Assembly: GCA_014773175.1 (NCBI GenBank)
Contig: VXCM01000461.1
Span: forward strand, 124,001-188,000
Origin: Lucifuga dentata
Taxonomy: Eukaryota > Chordata > Actinopteri > Ophidiiformes > Bythitidae
Length of the DNA: 64,000 bases
Direction: 5' to 3'
The position numbers were made by a program, and so were the translations under genes. Below the pieces are notes generated by a model. That model saw only the letters and a program-made list of their open reading frames with translations. It ran no database searches and was not told the origin of the DNA. Shown piece by piece: positions 1-13,069 of this stretch (positions are counted from its first letter, which is position 1; every line of letters starts with the position of its first letter).

Positions 1-3000
1 GTCACTGTTTCTTCTAGTCTTCTTAGATCTAGTTAAACCTTTTAATTCATAAATGAGTCTTCTACTTTCACCCTGGTAAGTACAGAATATGTCCCAAGAT
101 ATTCCCAAGATGAGTGGATAAGAATTGGTTTTGGGGCCCCAAAAGGCCTTCCATTAATACAGGGGGTGGACAAAATAACCAATACAATTCATTAAAATAC
201 CTTTATAATAACTACTTTGTGAGACTTATACTATTTGATTTTTGTTCAGACTGTGCCAGAGAGGTGTTTATTTAATCTATAATGAGTAATCTCTGTCTGT
301 TCCACTATTATGTATTTTTGAATTGGATTTTAGTGTGTTCCAATTATTGTGTCAAATTTCTGTGTGAGAATGAGAGGAGCTTTAAATTTGCTTTCCTCTT
401 GAACCATTATAATGTGTTTGCCTTTCCATAACTACTATTTTTAGTCATGAAGCTCATATTAAAATGGTTAATAAATGTACATTTAGTAGTACAGAGGGAT
501 TAGTTACTGTAACTGGCTATAAATCCCATCCACCACACACATAATAACTGTCTTTCCACTGTTATAGTTATGTCCCCTGTAAAATTGCACACATTTGTTA
601 GCATGCATGTTCTTATCCTGAAACAATGTACTTTCCCTTGTAAACAAGAAGTCAGGCAATGAAAATCTTCTCATCTTGATACTAGAAATCTTTGTCTTCA
701 TCTTAAGAAGACAAGGATTAGAGAGTTACGAATGCTCACTTCCTCTGGTTCTGCCCATTTTTGCACTTCCTGTGTAATTAATTGGCTGAAAAACAATTCC
801 AGGTCCGTGTGTCATTCATGGACATTTTTAACATAATCACAACTATGCTGTAATTATGCTCTTGGCTGAAACATTAAAACTGTACATACTAATTTACATG
901 TAGACCTCATTTATATGAGTTTAAAGCTTTGGTGTGATTTAAGATAGCATATATTTTGGGAGAAATGGCCTCAGATCAGAAAGTTGCTGTCCAAATGATA
1001 TAAGAAAGAAGCTCAGTTTAAAAAAATACACAGGAAAAGATCCGTTAATATTTTTTCCAAGTGTTTGCCAGAAAATCTGCACAGTTTCATCTTCAGAATA
1101 CATCCTTCTATGCTCACTCCAACAACACAGCTCAGTGAACATTACTGACTAACTGTGAAAAGAACAAACAGTTCCTACACCTACAAAGTCTTTCCAATAG
1201 CAGAAAAAAGTTTTTCAAAAAATTAGCAAGCACAGTTTTATTCTGATCATGAGAACTTGGTTCACATGATGTAATACCCATAGAAACCCAGATAGTGTTA
1301 TAATAAATAACCATAACAAAAGCAACAGAAAGTAATTTATAGACATGTATAACATATTCATATATAAATGGAGTATAATGTACTGTATATTCAAATAATT
1401 TGTAACTGAATGAAAATATAATAAAGATATATATGTATGTAAAGTATATACAGTAGAGTAGAGTATATACAGCAGAGTATATACAGTATTTATGGTGCAC
1501 AGAGGACTCAGAGTTAACCAAAGCCTCTCAACTCTGTCCACTGCTGGTACATTTACATATCTAAGAGGGCAAGAGAGATACTTATTAGAGTTGTCCCATA
1601 ATTAATCCAGGATTAGCATATTTGGGCAAGGACACACACAATGGTTTATTACGTCACAGGGTGTTTTCACAGTGGGGTCACAGTGCTTTTCTGTGTGGAA
1701 TCATTAAAGGAATACATGGAGGTAACAGGGCATAAATGAATGAGATTCAACTGCTCTTGTTGCTCAGTTTAACAGCTTTTGGTGTTTTTATTGAAATAGA
1801 AAAATAGGCAAACCACCTTTCTTTCATTCTTTATTTTGCTTTTTCATGGCAGGTAAAGAGTGGCGAGAAAGTGTGGAGGGAGAGATGCAACAGTGTTGAA
1901 CGAGCTGCAATTCAAACCCATGCAGCCATTAGCAGACTGAGCCACCAGGACGCCCCAGGCTCAGCTCTGTTACCAAGCTCCTTCCATGCCATAATGATCA
2001 GCCACTCAGACTCGGGTGGTAATGAGGTGGAGATTCTCCTCTCTGAATGGGCTGATGGTAAAGATTATTTTTATGGCTTTCTATTATAGACGGTGTAAAA
2101 TAGAAAGTGACACAGAAGATTGGAGAGGAAGAGCAGTGATGACATTTGACAAAAGGTCATTAAAGAGATTCAAATCCACAATACTGTGATCTAAGAGGAT
2201 GCTCCTTGATAATAGTGACCATATATTATGCACCAGGATTTGGGGGTATCCTTGTAAAATAAGATGAATGTTATTATCCTGAAAGAGCTTTGGATTCAGG
2301 TGTGTCCAAACAGCATCCAAAGACAACAGACATAATAAAAACACAGAGTAAAATCAGAAACAGGTCTAATAGCACTTGGAATTCCCAGTCATTGAGAACA
2401 GTTACAGTGGACAACAGCTGATTAAAATAATTAAATATTATTAGACTAAAGACAGGAAAGACAGGTTTTATTAAAACAGGATACTTATCCTACAGTACAG
2501 GTTCCAAAGGATAGAGACATATACTAAAAGTTTTGTGGTATTGTGGATCAAAAGGTAAAGTCACATAAAATGTTATTGTTCAAGCAGATTAAAGGGGAGA
2601 TTCAGACACTCAGATCAGCACCCAAAATATTGTTATGAATCTACTAACAGTGAAGGCTAATCTATTGTAGAAAAAAAAAAAACAACAACTTAATTTCACA
2701 TTTTCCAGACAAGTCATAGAAAAGTTATATANAAAAAAAAAAAACAACAACTTAATTTCACATTTTCCAGACAAGTCATAGAAAAGTTATATATCAGATA
2801 AATCCTCTATCTCTATCTATCCATCGTCTACTTAGTGAAGACCATGAATCCTTTCATACAAGTGCTTGTCTGAAGGCACATTATGGGCCCCTGCCAGTCT
2901 TTAGGACACTGGCCGAAGCCAAATACTTGTGGGAATAGGAAAGCATTCTTATTGGTACAATACCAGTATGTATACAATCACAGTCATCATACACATTTCT

Positions 3001-3590
3001 ACTGAAAAAGTCAGTCCATGGTCACTTGTTTTGGTCTGGGATTCATCAAGTGGATTAATACTGTGTTTTATTGCCAAGAAAGTGCATGCTGAGACTGCAC
3101 GCTGCACCACATGTAGAAATGAAAGTGCTGGCGAGTAGCAGTTTTTCCCTCCGTGTCTGGGTGGAGACAGGAAGATACACCACCATGCACAGCAAACTAA
3201 GCGTGTGTCTGTAAAAAGATATATGATGTCACCAGCAGACAGTCCCATCCTACTTCAGGAAAATGAATTAGAAAAGACAGGGACCTGAAACCACGAGCAC
3301 AGATTTATATTGGTCTTTTTTGAGGTACAATTCAAATCCTCCACATAAAGTAGCAAGCAAATGATTGCTTGGGTATTTAACTGAAAACTTCAGAATACAA
3401 TAAGTTGCTTTATATGCATGTTTCAATGGCAAGCTCATGCTGAAATTGTTTGAAAAATATACAGTGCTTTATAGTGAAAATCTCAGCAAAATGGGCATTC
3501 AGAAACTGTTTACATGTCTGCCCAAGCATTAACAGGTATCAGCCATAATGTTTTTAGTTCATGTCCCCTTTCCCCTGGTGACATATTGGC
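1..3590. other. Gene-free flank
   Basis: I see no supportable gene here. Reading frames are short, AT-rich and unlike any family I recognise. It holds a short 16-bp-type tandem repeat near 1435-1491, a poly(A) run at 2671-2682 and one single-N joint at 2732 flanked by identical 61-bp copies (2671-2731 and 2733-2793). Confidence 0.6.
1435..1491. repeat. Short tandem repeat with core AGTATATACAG
   Basis: Three imperfect head-to-tail copies of a unit containing AGTATATACAG are visible. It is probably a minisatellite with no coding content. Confidence 0.6.
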
Positions 3591-3596
3591 CAGTGT

Positions 3597-4075
3597 GTGC
3601 AGCTTAGACTGAAGGATTTGGCCGCTGCTCTCCACACTTTGCTGCGTGCCAAGTACTGCATGCAGGTTCACCACCTGGCTGCAGCATCCTCAGTCAGGAC
3701 AAGCAGCATTAGAAAAACCAAAAGCTCAGTCATCCAAATGATACAAAAATATAACCTACCGAATTTTGACAATTTTCTAAAATTATCATTCTTAAAACCT
3801 TTTTTTAAGTGCTTAAATGGTCTGGCTCCAGAAATAGTCTCAACTAATTAAACTGAGTGGAAGCACTACAAGAGGAGCAACAAACCAGATGTACTGTAGA
3901 GTCCCAATCAGCTTTTGCAGTGAAAGGAACACACATATGGAACTCTCTACCACCAGAAATAAAATCCCAAATGGAACTTAAGCTAGGTGTCTTATATACA
4001 TCACATGTACCACATTTGTTTCTGGCAATGTTAAATGTATTGTCTCTGCCAAATAAACAATAAATAAATAAATAT
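3597..4075 (+). pseudogene. Degraded 3' end of an L2/Rex-like LINE
   Basis: Two adjacent broken frames (3597-3851 and 3857-4063) read like the region after the reverse transcriptase of fish L2-type non-LTR retrotransposons. There is a block ending FKCLNGLAPE, then a block with the pattern FAVKGTHIWNSLPPEIK. The frames are separated by a stop and a frame change, so the copy is dead. The 3' end runs into an AATA-type tail (about 4059-4075), as expected for this class. Upstream LINE sequence is missing, consistent with 5' truncation. Subfamily assignment needs a repeat library. Confidence 0.65.
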
Positions 4076-4139
4076 TACCATATCTCACCCTCAAATATTA
4101 AGCCAAGAAGAGACATGAACTGGCTATGATGACTCAGAT

Positions 4140-4330
4140 ATCTCAAGTGCAGCACAAAACTGCCTAGAAATCCTCATCCCGGCTGTGAAGCATGGTGTAG
4201 GGAGCATCATGGTCTGGGGCTGTTTTGCTGCCTCAGGGCATGGACAGCTTAGACTCATTGAGGGAAATTAATTTAAAAGTATTTCTTAGTAGTACTAAAA
4301 AATTTTACTGTATGAAAGACTCAACCCATG
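4140..4330 (+). mobile_element. Tc1/mariner transposase fragment
   Basis: A short open stretch (about 4186-4270) reads [18 protein letters not shown], the well-known catalytic-core segment of fish Tc1-like transposases. The frame decays soon after. No terminal inverted repeats were found, so this is an inactive internal fragment, next to the LINE remnant and a foldback element. Confidence 0.7.
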
Positions 4331-4440
4331 ATGACATCAATGCCTCAGTTACCACGTCTCACATATCTGTATTTGATAATGTCTTTTTGATAATGTCTTT
4401 AGCTGCACAGTTTCAATGTTCATCAGTTTGGTGCATGGTC

Positions 4441-4480
4441 TTAAAGGATCATACCGGTGATTTTGCATGTTTGAGCCCAA
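4441..4480 (+). mobile_element. Terminal fragment of the TTAA transposon family
   Basis: The sequence starts TTAA followed by AGGATCATACCGGTGATT, matching the left terminus of the repeated TTAA family found at 23.7, 42.5 and 61.3 kb. After about 40 bp the similarity stops and a different inverted repeat begins. Confidence 0.6.
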
Positions 4481-4494
4481 TGAATCCACTCCCA

Positions 4495-4632
4495 CAGGTC
4501 ACTGAGGGATTGGGCAATAGGAACAGTGTAGACAGATAGATTTTGGGCTGTATTGTATTGTAGTTGGGGCTGTAGACAGCCCCAAATCTGTCCATCTACA
4601 GTGTTACTATCACTCAAACCCTCAATGACCTG
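4495..4632. repeat. Foldback inverted repeat, about 57-bp arms
   Basis: The left arm (4495-4551) and right arm (4576-4632) are reverse complements with scattered mismatches, separated by about 24 bp. Each arm begins CAGGTCA at its outer end. The structure could form a long hairpin and resembles a small foldback/MITE insertion. Confidence 0.7.
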
Positions 4633-5084
4633 CAGAAGCGGCATTTACCCCTCTAAAGTTGTCATTTCCGCACTGCAGCAATACACGACTGGCCCTCAGA
4701 TATATGCTAATGTCATGCAAATGCCATAGCAGAAGTGTAGGTGAGGCATATTAATGAAAGGCAAAGGATCATAATCATCAAGTGCGCTGTCCTTGACAAC
4801 CAGGCCACCATGTCTTCAAATGTTACTGAAGGTCAGTGAACCGCACATCACTGGAGACTGCAGAGGCTTTAGTCAACATCTGCTGTGACAAACACATCAT
4901 AAACAAGCACCCACATGCATTACATACGTGTATTTACACTTGCAGTCACTACCACACACACTTATGTACACAGGCACACAGTTCTGGCTGTTGGGTGAAG
5001 GAGGCTGACTCAGGGATGCATGCTGATTATTATAATATAGTCAGTGTGAACAAGTCTTTAGCTGATCATATTTTTTGATTGCAA

Positions 5085-5155
5085 TGATAGAATATTGTGC
5101 CAGAGGAGAAAAAAAAAAAAAAAAAAAAAAAACCAATTATAGAATACTGTGCCAG
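5085..5155. repeat. Direct repeat flanking a poly(A) run
   Basis: Two near-identical copies of ATAGAATAYTGTGCCAGAG lie on either side of an A-run of about 29 bases (5109-5132). The arrangement resembles a target-site duplication beside a retroposed poly(A) tail, but no insert body is visible. Confidence 0.5.
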
Positions 5156-6484
5156 AGATTTTTAGTGAACTCCTTACCTCTTCTTTACATGAATGTTCAG
5201 CAAGGTTATGAATTCTGCAGCTGACAAAAGACTTGTCTGAATAGGTGCTTCCATCCATCTGTCCAAACAACACATACTCAGAGTCCACAGTGTGTGGAAA
5301 AATATAATGTCAGAGCACAGGGTCAACTGTGGTGTCATGATTCAAGGATAGCAGGGCACTTCTTTTTTTTTTTTTTTTTTTNTTTTTTTTTTTTTGTGAA
5401 TGCAAGAATCCAACAGGTAGCTATTCTTCACCCAGTTTGGCATGTGACTGTGACTATCCCAGCTGAAATGTTAGTGAGTCTGAAATCTGTAATGTGTGTA
5501 CATAAGCTAAAATAAGAAGGTACTTTATTCATCCCCATAGAGGCTTTGTTCATTATGTGTCCTAAAGGAATGTATAGCATGGCTGCAAGAGATGTGGGTA
5601 TTACAGAAAATAAAACATTATAGCAATATATTTACTGTTGCATGCTGCATTTTTTGCAGTCAGAAAGATCTGAGTCACAGCTACAGTAAAATTTGTTTAT
5701 TGGGTTAATCTAGAATAAGCAGAATTTGCAAATGCAAACATCTACAGCTTTTTGTACATCAGGCAAATTTAGATCAAGCTTCCTACTTTCCAATTATAGA
5801 AATGAATGTTTGACAAATAGACTGTGACACAATCCTTTGGGTTCTGCAAGCAGTTCAGACCTCTAACATTGTTTTAGGAGTGCTAGTCAACACAGATTTA
5901 CCAAAATGTAAGCAATGCTTGTAATTTAGATTAATTCAAAGCCAGTAACTGTCATCAGATTGATTCATCAGTAACACAGTACTGAGAAAAAAAAGTGGAC
6001 AAGCAATATTAGCAAAGCGTTGCCAATACAGCTCCACAAGCAGAGATTATTTCACATTTAGTTAAAGGAACAATCATTTTCTCTACAGACAAAAGCACAA
6101 ACAGGCACACAGAGATGCTAACACAAAGAACAAACACATTCAAAACACATTTCCACAGAAAGTCTCCTCATCTATTCAGCCTCTCTTCTTTCTGCTCCTA
6201 TGGAAAATCTTTTAGGGAAGAGGCCCAAAATTCAATCATGCGTTTTCTTTTGACTGAAGGACTCCAAATTTAGACAGTCTATTTGTGGCAGTGAGCCTCC
6301 ACAGTTGCCTTTGCAATGCCCTAAGGAGAGAGAGGGGACTAATAAACCTCCCAGAGTTTGCCTAGCTTAGTTTCAAACCTGCAGGAGAACTGGCACTCCC
6401 CACCTACAGTGCAAAACAATTCATGAACACATTGAGAAATAAGAAAAGGAAAAGCACTAAAGGTCCTAAATTAAAAGATAAGAT

Positions 6485-6670
6485 CACTTGACCTGTGTAG
6501 ATTGTTCAAAACCTTCCCCCTGCTTGCTGAAAGGCTGCATTGTTTCAGCTCTGTGTTTGTTCAAGAGTTCCACCGGGCCATGCCCCGCCCTTTCACCAAG
6601 TTTTGTCAAAATCGGTTCAGTAATCCTGCTCACAAATAAACACAGATGAAAACCTAGACTCCTTGGGCAG
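6485..6670. repeat. Fish interspersed repeat fragment
   Basis: It contains the phrases TTTCACCAAGTTTTGTCAAA, AATCGGTTCAGTA and CTGCTCACAAATAAACA followed by ACTCCTTGG. These are typical of a common repeat seen across fish genomes. The class is not assigned here. Confidence 0.5.
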
Positions 6671-7958
6671 AAGGAAACTGCGTAATGCACATGAATACAC
6701 ATAAGCAGGCACCCTCAGGTACATCAAGCATGTTTCAACCCCCTTTCCATAGCTTTCTGTGATTCATATGATCAGCCTGTTTGGAAATGTCAGTGAACGT
6801 CAAGTCTCAATAAATCTTTATTTTAATCAAGCTGACTAGAGTCCTGGTGGCACTTTGTAACAAGTTTAGCACTTTATGGACTAAGGCAGACACCATAGAT
6901 TAATCAACAATCTTTATTTAATTAAGATTATATCAAATGTACTTCTGTATTTATGGCACAGTTTGCAGTAAGAAGACTGATGCATGTTTGTATACAACAA
7001 AACATATGGACTAGGCTCTAGGACACAACAGCACCTTCTCCTGTTGTGCAAACAATCTGTCCTGTAGTCTTGTCTTTTGTTGACTCTAAATGTTTTGGTC
7101 CTGCTGGAACTTTTACTCAATTAAAATCCCAAGTTTTGGGAATGAAGCCCTACTGTTTGATCTCTCAGTTTTAACCGAGTTATGACAATTTTAATGTAGT
7201 CAATGTGTTATTATTATTTTGTAGCTTGGGCCCTGGGTTATCATTTGAATGCAATTTGCGCCCTCTAGTGTTCAGAAGCTGGCAGTGATAGTAAAATTAC
7301 ACTTGGCTGGGCTTTGCCATTTCAACTGCCAGGTCCTGATGTGTGCTGGCAGCCCTCCATGATCACATTTCACCCTTCAGTGAGCAGCAGGGGTGTAGCA
7401 CAGCACAACAACAGCAGCAACAGCTCCTGTCCTAGAAGCTTCGGTGTTGCTTCTCATCTCTTCACGTGACGGCAACACTACAAGCTGCTTTCAAAGCCTC
7501 TGTCAATTAAAGATTACTTTTAAATGGTTAAAACTGTGGCTTGCTTTGTGACATTTCTCCCACACAGTAACAGAATGTTATTTGAGTTCCACATGCAGGG
7601 TGCAATGTTCGTAGATTTAATATTATTATAATCAGTTGTAGTATTTCAAGTTTCTTTATAGTCCTAATAATTAATGAAGTTTTTTTTTTTTTTTTTTNTT
7701 TTTTTTTTTTTTTTTTAATTTCTCAGAAGTGTCTGCAGTCTAGTTATTGTCCTGGCAGTGACTGTAAGGGATTACAGCTGCAGTACAGCTGCTAATGCTA
7801 ATGCTTATTCACTCAGGTCACAATACGACCTCTCACTCTGATGAGTATCACAGTATTTCTGCCCAAAGAGTGACAAGTGCTGAAGGTGCATACCCATGTG
7901 TGGGGAAATCATGTTATGTACAACAATCACACAAACCTACTACATACAGTACTTCAAC

Positions 7959-7961
<3 letters not shown>

Positions 7962-8000
<39 letters not shown>
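7962..8000. repeat. (GA)n microsatellite
   Basis: An uninterrupted GA dinucleotide run of 39 bases. Confidence 0.95.
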
Positions 8001-8003
<3 letters not shown>

Positions 8004-8409
8004 TTTAGTTTGTTGTCAAGGACACATTATTTCAATCCACATGATGTGTGTCCATGGCAACTGAGTGCTGCTCGGCCCCTCAGATGTACTGGGGAGGGTC
8101 TGGAAATGATAGGCATGGATCATATTCAGTGAAACGTGTGAGTCTTAATCAGCTACAGTATAATTATTATTTGTACATAAATCAAGCACACCTTAAGTGA
8201 TTGAAGTGTTTGAAATGTGGTATCAATGTTGCTTTCTGATTACAGAGAACACTACTGCAGATTATTTCCTGCTTTTCTCATATACTGCATAATGCTAATA
8301 TGATCTCTAGTATGTGTGAATACAGATTAAAATTCTCCTTAAGATAATAATTAAAAACCATTTCACCTAGAGATTAAATCATCATCAGATCAGTAACTGA
8401 GTTTAGGCC

Positions 8410-8570
8410 CAAGTGCATTAACTGGTCACACTTTATATAAGTAAAAGTAGCAATATAATAAAGAAATGCTCAATTACAAATAAAAGTACTTAATTCAAAA
8501 TTTTGCTTAGTAATTCTGTACTGTTAATACTGCTTATTTAAGTATCAAAAGTAAAAATTACTCACTGTGA
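8410..8570. repeat. Fish interspersed repeat (AGTAAAAGTAGCAATA type)
   Basis: The phrases AGTAAAAGTAGCAATA, CTCAATTACAAATAAAAGTA and ATTCAAAATTTTGCTTA in this order match a widespread teleost repeat. It is truncated and diverged. Confidence 0.5.
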
Positions 8571-8827
8571 CTATAAAGTGAATTGGTTTAAGTAACATAT
8601 TGGTGAACATCCCTAAAATTCTGCATACAAGTCTTTTTGCTCAAGGAGGTCAACTGAACAAGGAAAGAAAGAACATAAGGAAAGATAGCAACAAAGGAAG
8701 TAAACAAGAACAGAGGGAGGAAGAAAAGAGAGAGGAAAATGGATTCATATTGTTGTTTTAGTTTGTCATTTTAGGTACATTGTCATGCAAACAAATCCTC
8801 TTCTAATCATCCTCACTTTCCCTCTTT

Positions 8828-8876
8828 ATCATCATCATCATCATCATCATCATCATCGTCGTCGTCGTCGTCATCA
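8828..8876. repeat. Compound (ATC)n-(GTC)n trinucleotide repeat
   Basis: About nine ATC units change to about six GTC units with no interruption, consistent with a single-base change spreading through a microsatellite. Confidence 0.9.
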
Positions 8877-11800
8877 ACAGTTTTCTGAATTAGGAGCCAT
8901 TCATGCAGCTTGTAATGTGTTAATTTGTTTGGCTGTCCTAACTACCAATAGAGGGCACTTCACACTCAGATGGATCAAGCATTCTGATGTTTTATAGTTT
9001 TAGATTATTATTTTTTACACACACATCTGAATTCTTATTTCACCTTTTCATAAATTTCTCCTCAAACCCAGAATACACTTTTACATTCTACATTAACACA
9101 ACTAAAAGTTCCCCTAACAAGAAACAGCATCACTTATAAAGACACTAACAAGTACTGTTTAATTTACAACATGTCTTATTATTAAGTGGTTGGAGTATTT
9201 TATTTATGATTTATATATCAATTGTAGATCATAAAATAAGCATCTCTCTGTTGCATAGAGGGTCACAGGAATAAATTACAAACAATGAAATAACTATTTC
9301 CAAAATATAAAAAAGAAACAACTGTAATTCCAACATGAGTACAATAAGATGAAGTGATATTATTGCATTACAATACATCAATATGGATAAGGGCCATACA
9401 ACGCAGAATTTTTTTGCTGATATATTTTAATGTTTTCTTCCTCTATCAGCATGTTTTAGCCAAATTGAAACCAGCTTCATGCACAAAGACGAACGTGGAA
9501 TGTTTGCCAGGCTTTGAGCTCCATGACTCAAATGAATCTCTTTTGTCCACACCAGGACTGTGTTGTATAGATGCAATGAACTTCTTTCTAACAGGACAAT
9601 TTATACCTTGCACATTTTTGGTTTGTGCAATACATCTCATCTATTCAGCTTTGCATATTTACAATAGCCATATACTATAACCACAGACAGCTTATCACTG
9701 ATAGACACATTGATGATATAATCAGTTACAGAAGCCCTGATTCCATCTGAGGCTACAGCTCAGTGTGGTTAGTTAATTGCTTCTCATACAGTAATGTTCC
9801 TGTGTCATTTCATAACACAGCTATGATGCAGGAACTTTATCACTACTACTGACCCATATCCCTGGCACTATGTTCAGGGAAGTTAAAATTAGCATAAGAT
9901 TGTAATCCTTTGTATGGAAGCACAGAAAATGTTGATACACCTGACCTGGATGTTTAATTAACCCCCAACAGCTTCAGTAAAGCTTCTGATGGCTAAAACC
10001 AGAAGATGTTAGTTGTGCTCTGCAGTTCAGCCAGTGTGTGTGTGTGAGTCTGTGTGTGTGCAACAATGCTTTTTATCCAACATGCAAACAATAAAAAATT
10101 GTATGCTGTTATGCTGTATCATACCATGCTGTATCATATCATATTATATTATTAATTTGTGCTGATCACAATAGAATAGTGTTATAAAGTGCACAGATTT
10201 TTTTTTTTTTCTGGAAAAACATTACTGATTGATTACAGTAAATGATTTTTAATAGGCCTGAAATTATCATAACATTAATGATTAGTGCTTATAGTCTGCA
10301 TATTTGAAGACTAAAGCCAATATTTGATTTATGTGGAGAAAATGTTTATGTGTGTTTTGTATGTGACGTTAAATCTGAGGCTTGGACAGATTAGTTGGTG
10401 ATTTCTGTGTTAACAGTTTTGAGAAAGTGGTGCATAATTTCAGGAAATGTTGTGCAACAATATTATTATTAATAGACGGATAGTAATGGATGGCTAGTCT
10501 GTGATAGCTTAACAGAATCAGAAGTCAGAAGTTTGTGTTCATATGGGCGCCTACATGACGTGGATGTTTATACATGCACACACACCCATTCAGTCCTGTG
10601 TGAAGTAGAGTGGTGGGAGCCAGTAGTGGAGCCAGGAATGTGCCCACTGTAATCCCAGTGAGGGACGGAAGATGTTTTAACAGATCTCCTCTGGTCCACA
10701 TGAGTGGCTTCAGTGTCTGATGTTCCCACAAACTCCGGAACTGGATAAAGAAAGCCGCCGGCTGTTTGCTTAGCACCAGACTTTCACACTGATGAGATGA
10801 ACTCAACTAAATAATCGGAAACAATGCCAGCAAAGATGGCTGCAGCCCTTCCTCTCCTCATGGTATGTTAAGACATCACAAAACATCAACTGCACAATGT
10901 CAAACCATGTGGAAGCATGCTGAGCATTAAAGCTACATATAAATCAAAGAATACTTTGGTATAGAAAGAAAAGATTTCATGTTAAAGGGTAATAAGCAAG
11001 CTGAACTAAAAGAAATAACCAAATATTTGGGTGGAAATGTCATTATTATACATATTATAATAATTATTATGATATATTATTTCATATTGGCAGTCAGCAA
11101 CATCATCTACCTTATGTTTTCCTTTGCAGAATTTTGGAATCAGAGGCATTTAAGTCAAATAATTATCTCAATTACATCATCTCTCCATGGCACCTCTCCC
11201 TTCTCACCTATTTCAATGTTGAAGCCTAATTTGTGCATTTAAAACTATGTTTTATTGTAATTGCACAACCTGGCTGGCCAAGATGCTGTATAATGAATTT
11301 GGTAGCTCATTCAAGTTTATCTGAGAATATAAAACTCAAATTATTACATGAAGTACGGTAATACATCATAAACTCAAAATAGCCTCAGTTTAAAACTCAT
11401 ATTTAGCTGCCATTCTGTATCAGTCTCTGTGTGACGGAGGATCCTGTTTTGGTCTCCTGTGGTATTAACAATCACATCAATGACTGGACATTCTGAGTGT
11501 CTAAATCAGGCAGAATTTCTGAAGCCCCTCTTTTATTAGAAATTTGGGAGCCCAGCAGCCGTGACTCCTGACTTGAGGAGCTGGTGGGAGCATCGTGCAG
11601 TGAGGAGTCCTGAGCAGCGCAGCGTGTGCTAAGCCGGGTGGACAGCTGACTCAGCACCTCCCCTGTTGTGTGTGTGCTCACTCAGCAGAGTCTTTATCCT
11701 TAGTGACAGAATATAACCTGAGGGCCCAAACACCTCCCACAATCATATGAACTTCCTGGACCCCGGAATGCGTATGCATACCCCCTGAATCTGATCCATC

Positions 11801-12621
11801 CTCTTTTTTTCAAGATACCAGTGGTAATTCATTAGCACACTAGGAGTCCATACATTATGTTCTCCATATTCCTTTATAGTCAGTATAAGTGTGTGCTCTG
11901 AGCCATTTTACAATTCTTCTTAACTCCGTAACATTCATCTATAACTTTCAATGACTAATATGTTGTCTTTAGAAAAGTGTTAGCTAAGCAACACATTTTG
12001 GAAGTCTGAAGAAAAATTAGATGCAGAGGCTCAACAAAATAACAGGAATGCTTTACAATATAATGCAGCCCAATAAAATACACCACTAAATCAACCTCAC
12101 CATGTCAACAAAAAGTACATTATAAGCTTGACAGAAACAGCATTTATTGCAGAGCTGTTATACTGGATTCACGTACTGTACTTTTTTCTCAGATAAGAAA
12201 TACAGCTGAATATTAACAATACCAATACCTAAAAATAGATTTTTAATGTTATAAATATACTTTTTTTTTTTTTTTTTTTTNTTTTTTTTTTTTTTTTTTT
12301 ACTTTTTTGATAACTTAAGTCTACCAAAACTATATCTGATGCTCTTTACTGAAGAAACTCTTATAACCTTATTTTATTGTACAAACAAATTCAGCATATT
12401 GGTCACTTTATTGCTCTGGTTATGTTAATAATCCTTTATATTAGTGTTACATGCCAAGTGACTAAAGCCAATCTGGAAGATGTTGGTACATTTACTTGAA
12501 AATGAATCAGACATATAGTAAAATATTGTCCTACCAACTCAACCTAAACCACCCATGCTAACCAGTGTATGCGTCAGAGGGGATTTTTTGTTTTTATCCC
12601 CACAACTTTAGGTTTATTTAA

Positions 12622-12684
12622 TTGTTTGTTTGTTTGTTTGTTTGTTTGTTTGTTTGTTTGTTTGGTTGGTTGGTTGGTTGGTTT
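12622..12684. repeat. Compound (TTTG)n-(TTGG)n repeat
   Basis: A TTTG tetranucleotide array passes directly into a TTGG array. Confidence 0.9.
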
Positions 12685-13028
12685 TGTTACCCCGTATATT
12701 TTATCTACAATGTGACTTATATCACTGTTACTGATCATCTAGGGAACTAAAATGGGTTTAAGGGCTTGCTTTCCAGATTAAATTTTAGAAGCGGATAATT
12801 TTCACCCAAAAGTCAGTCAGCAAGAATTGAAGAAAGCCACAGCCATACTGTGGCTAGGTGACAGACAAGAGCTTCGTCACTGTGGCTTCTCTGATTCAGC
12901 TCAGCACAGGCACAGACTTGTACACAGGTAATCACAGCATGGGCTGCTCTGCTCTGCACCAGGCCCGCAAACGCTGCAAACCTGCTGCATTCCCACACCT
13001 GCCTTAGGCACACACTGTACACTTTTGC

Positions 13029-13032
<4 letters not shown>

Positions 13033-13068
<36 letters not shown>
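13033..13068. repeat. (AG)n microsatellite
   Basis: An uninterrupted AG dinucleotide run. Confidence 0.95.

Positions 13069-13069
<1 letters not shown>

Noticed and set aside
5294..5515. Frames spanning poly(T) blocks with an N
   Set aside because: Poly-Phe and poly-Lys frames come from homopolymers at assembly joints.
7795..8132. CRISPR-like or regular repeat arrays around the GA and trinucleotide runs
   Set aside because: These are simple microsatellites without spacer-repeat structure, and the genome is vertebrate.
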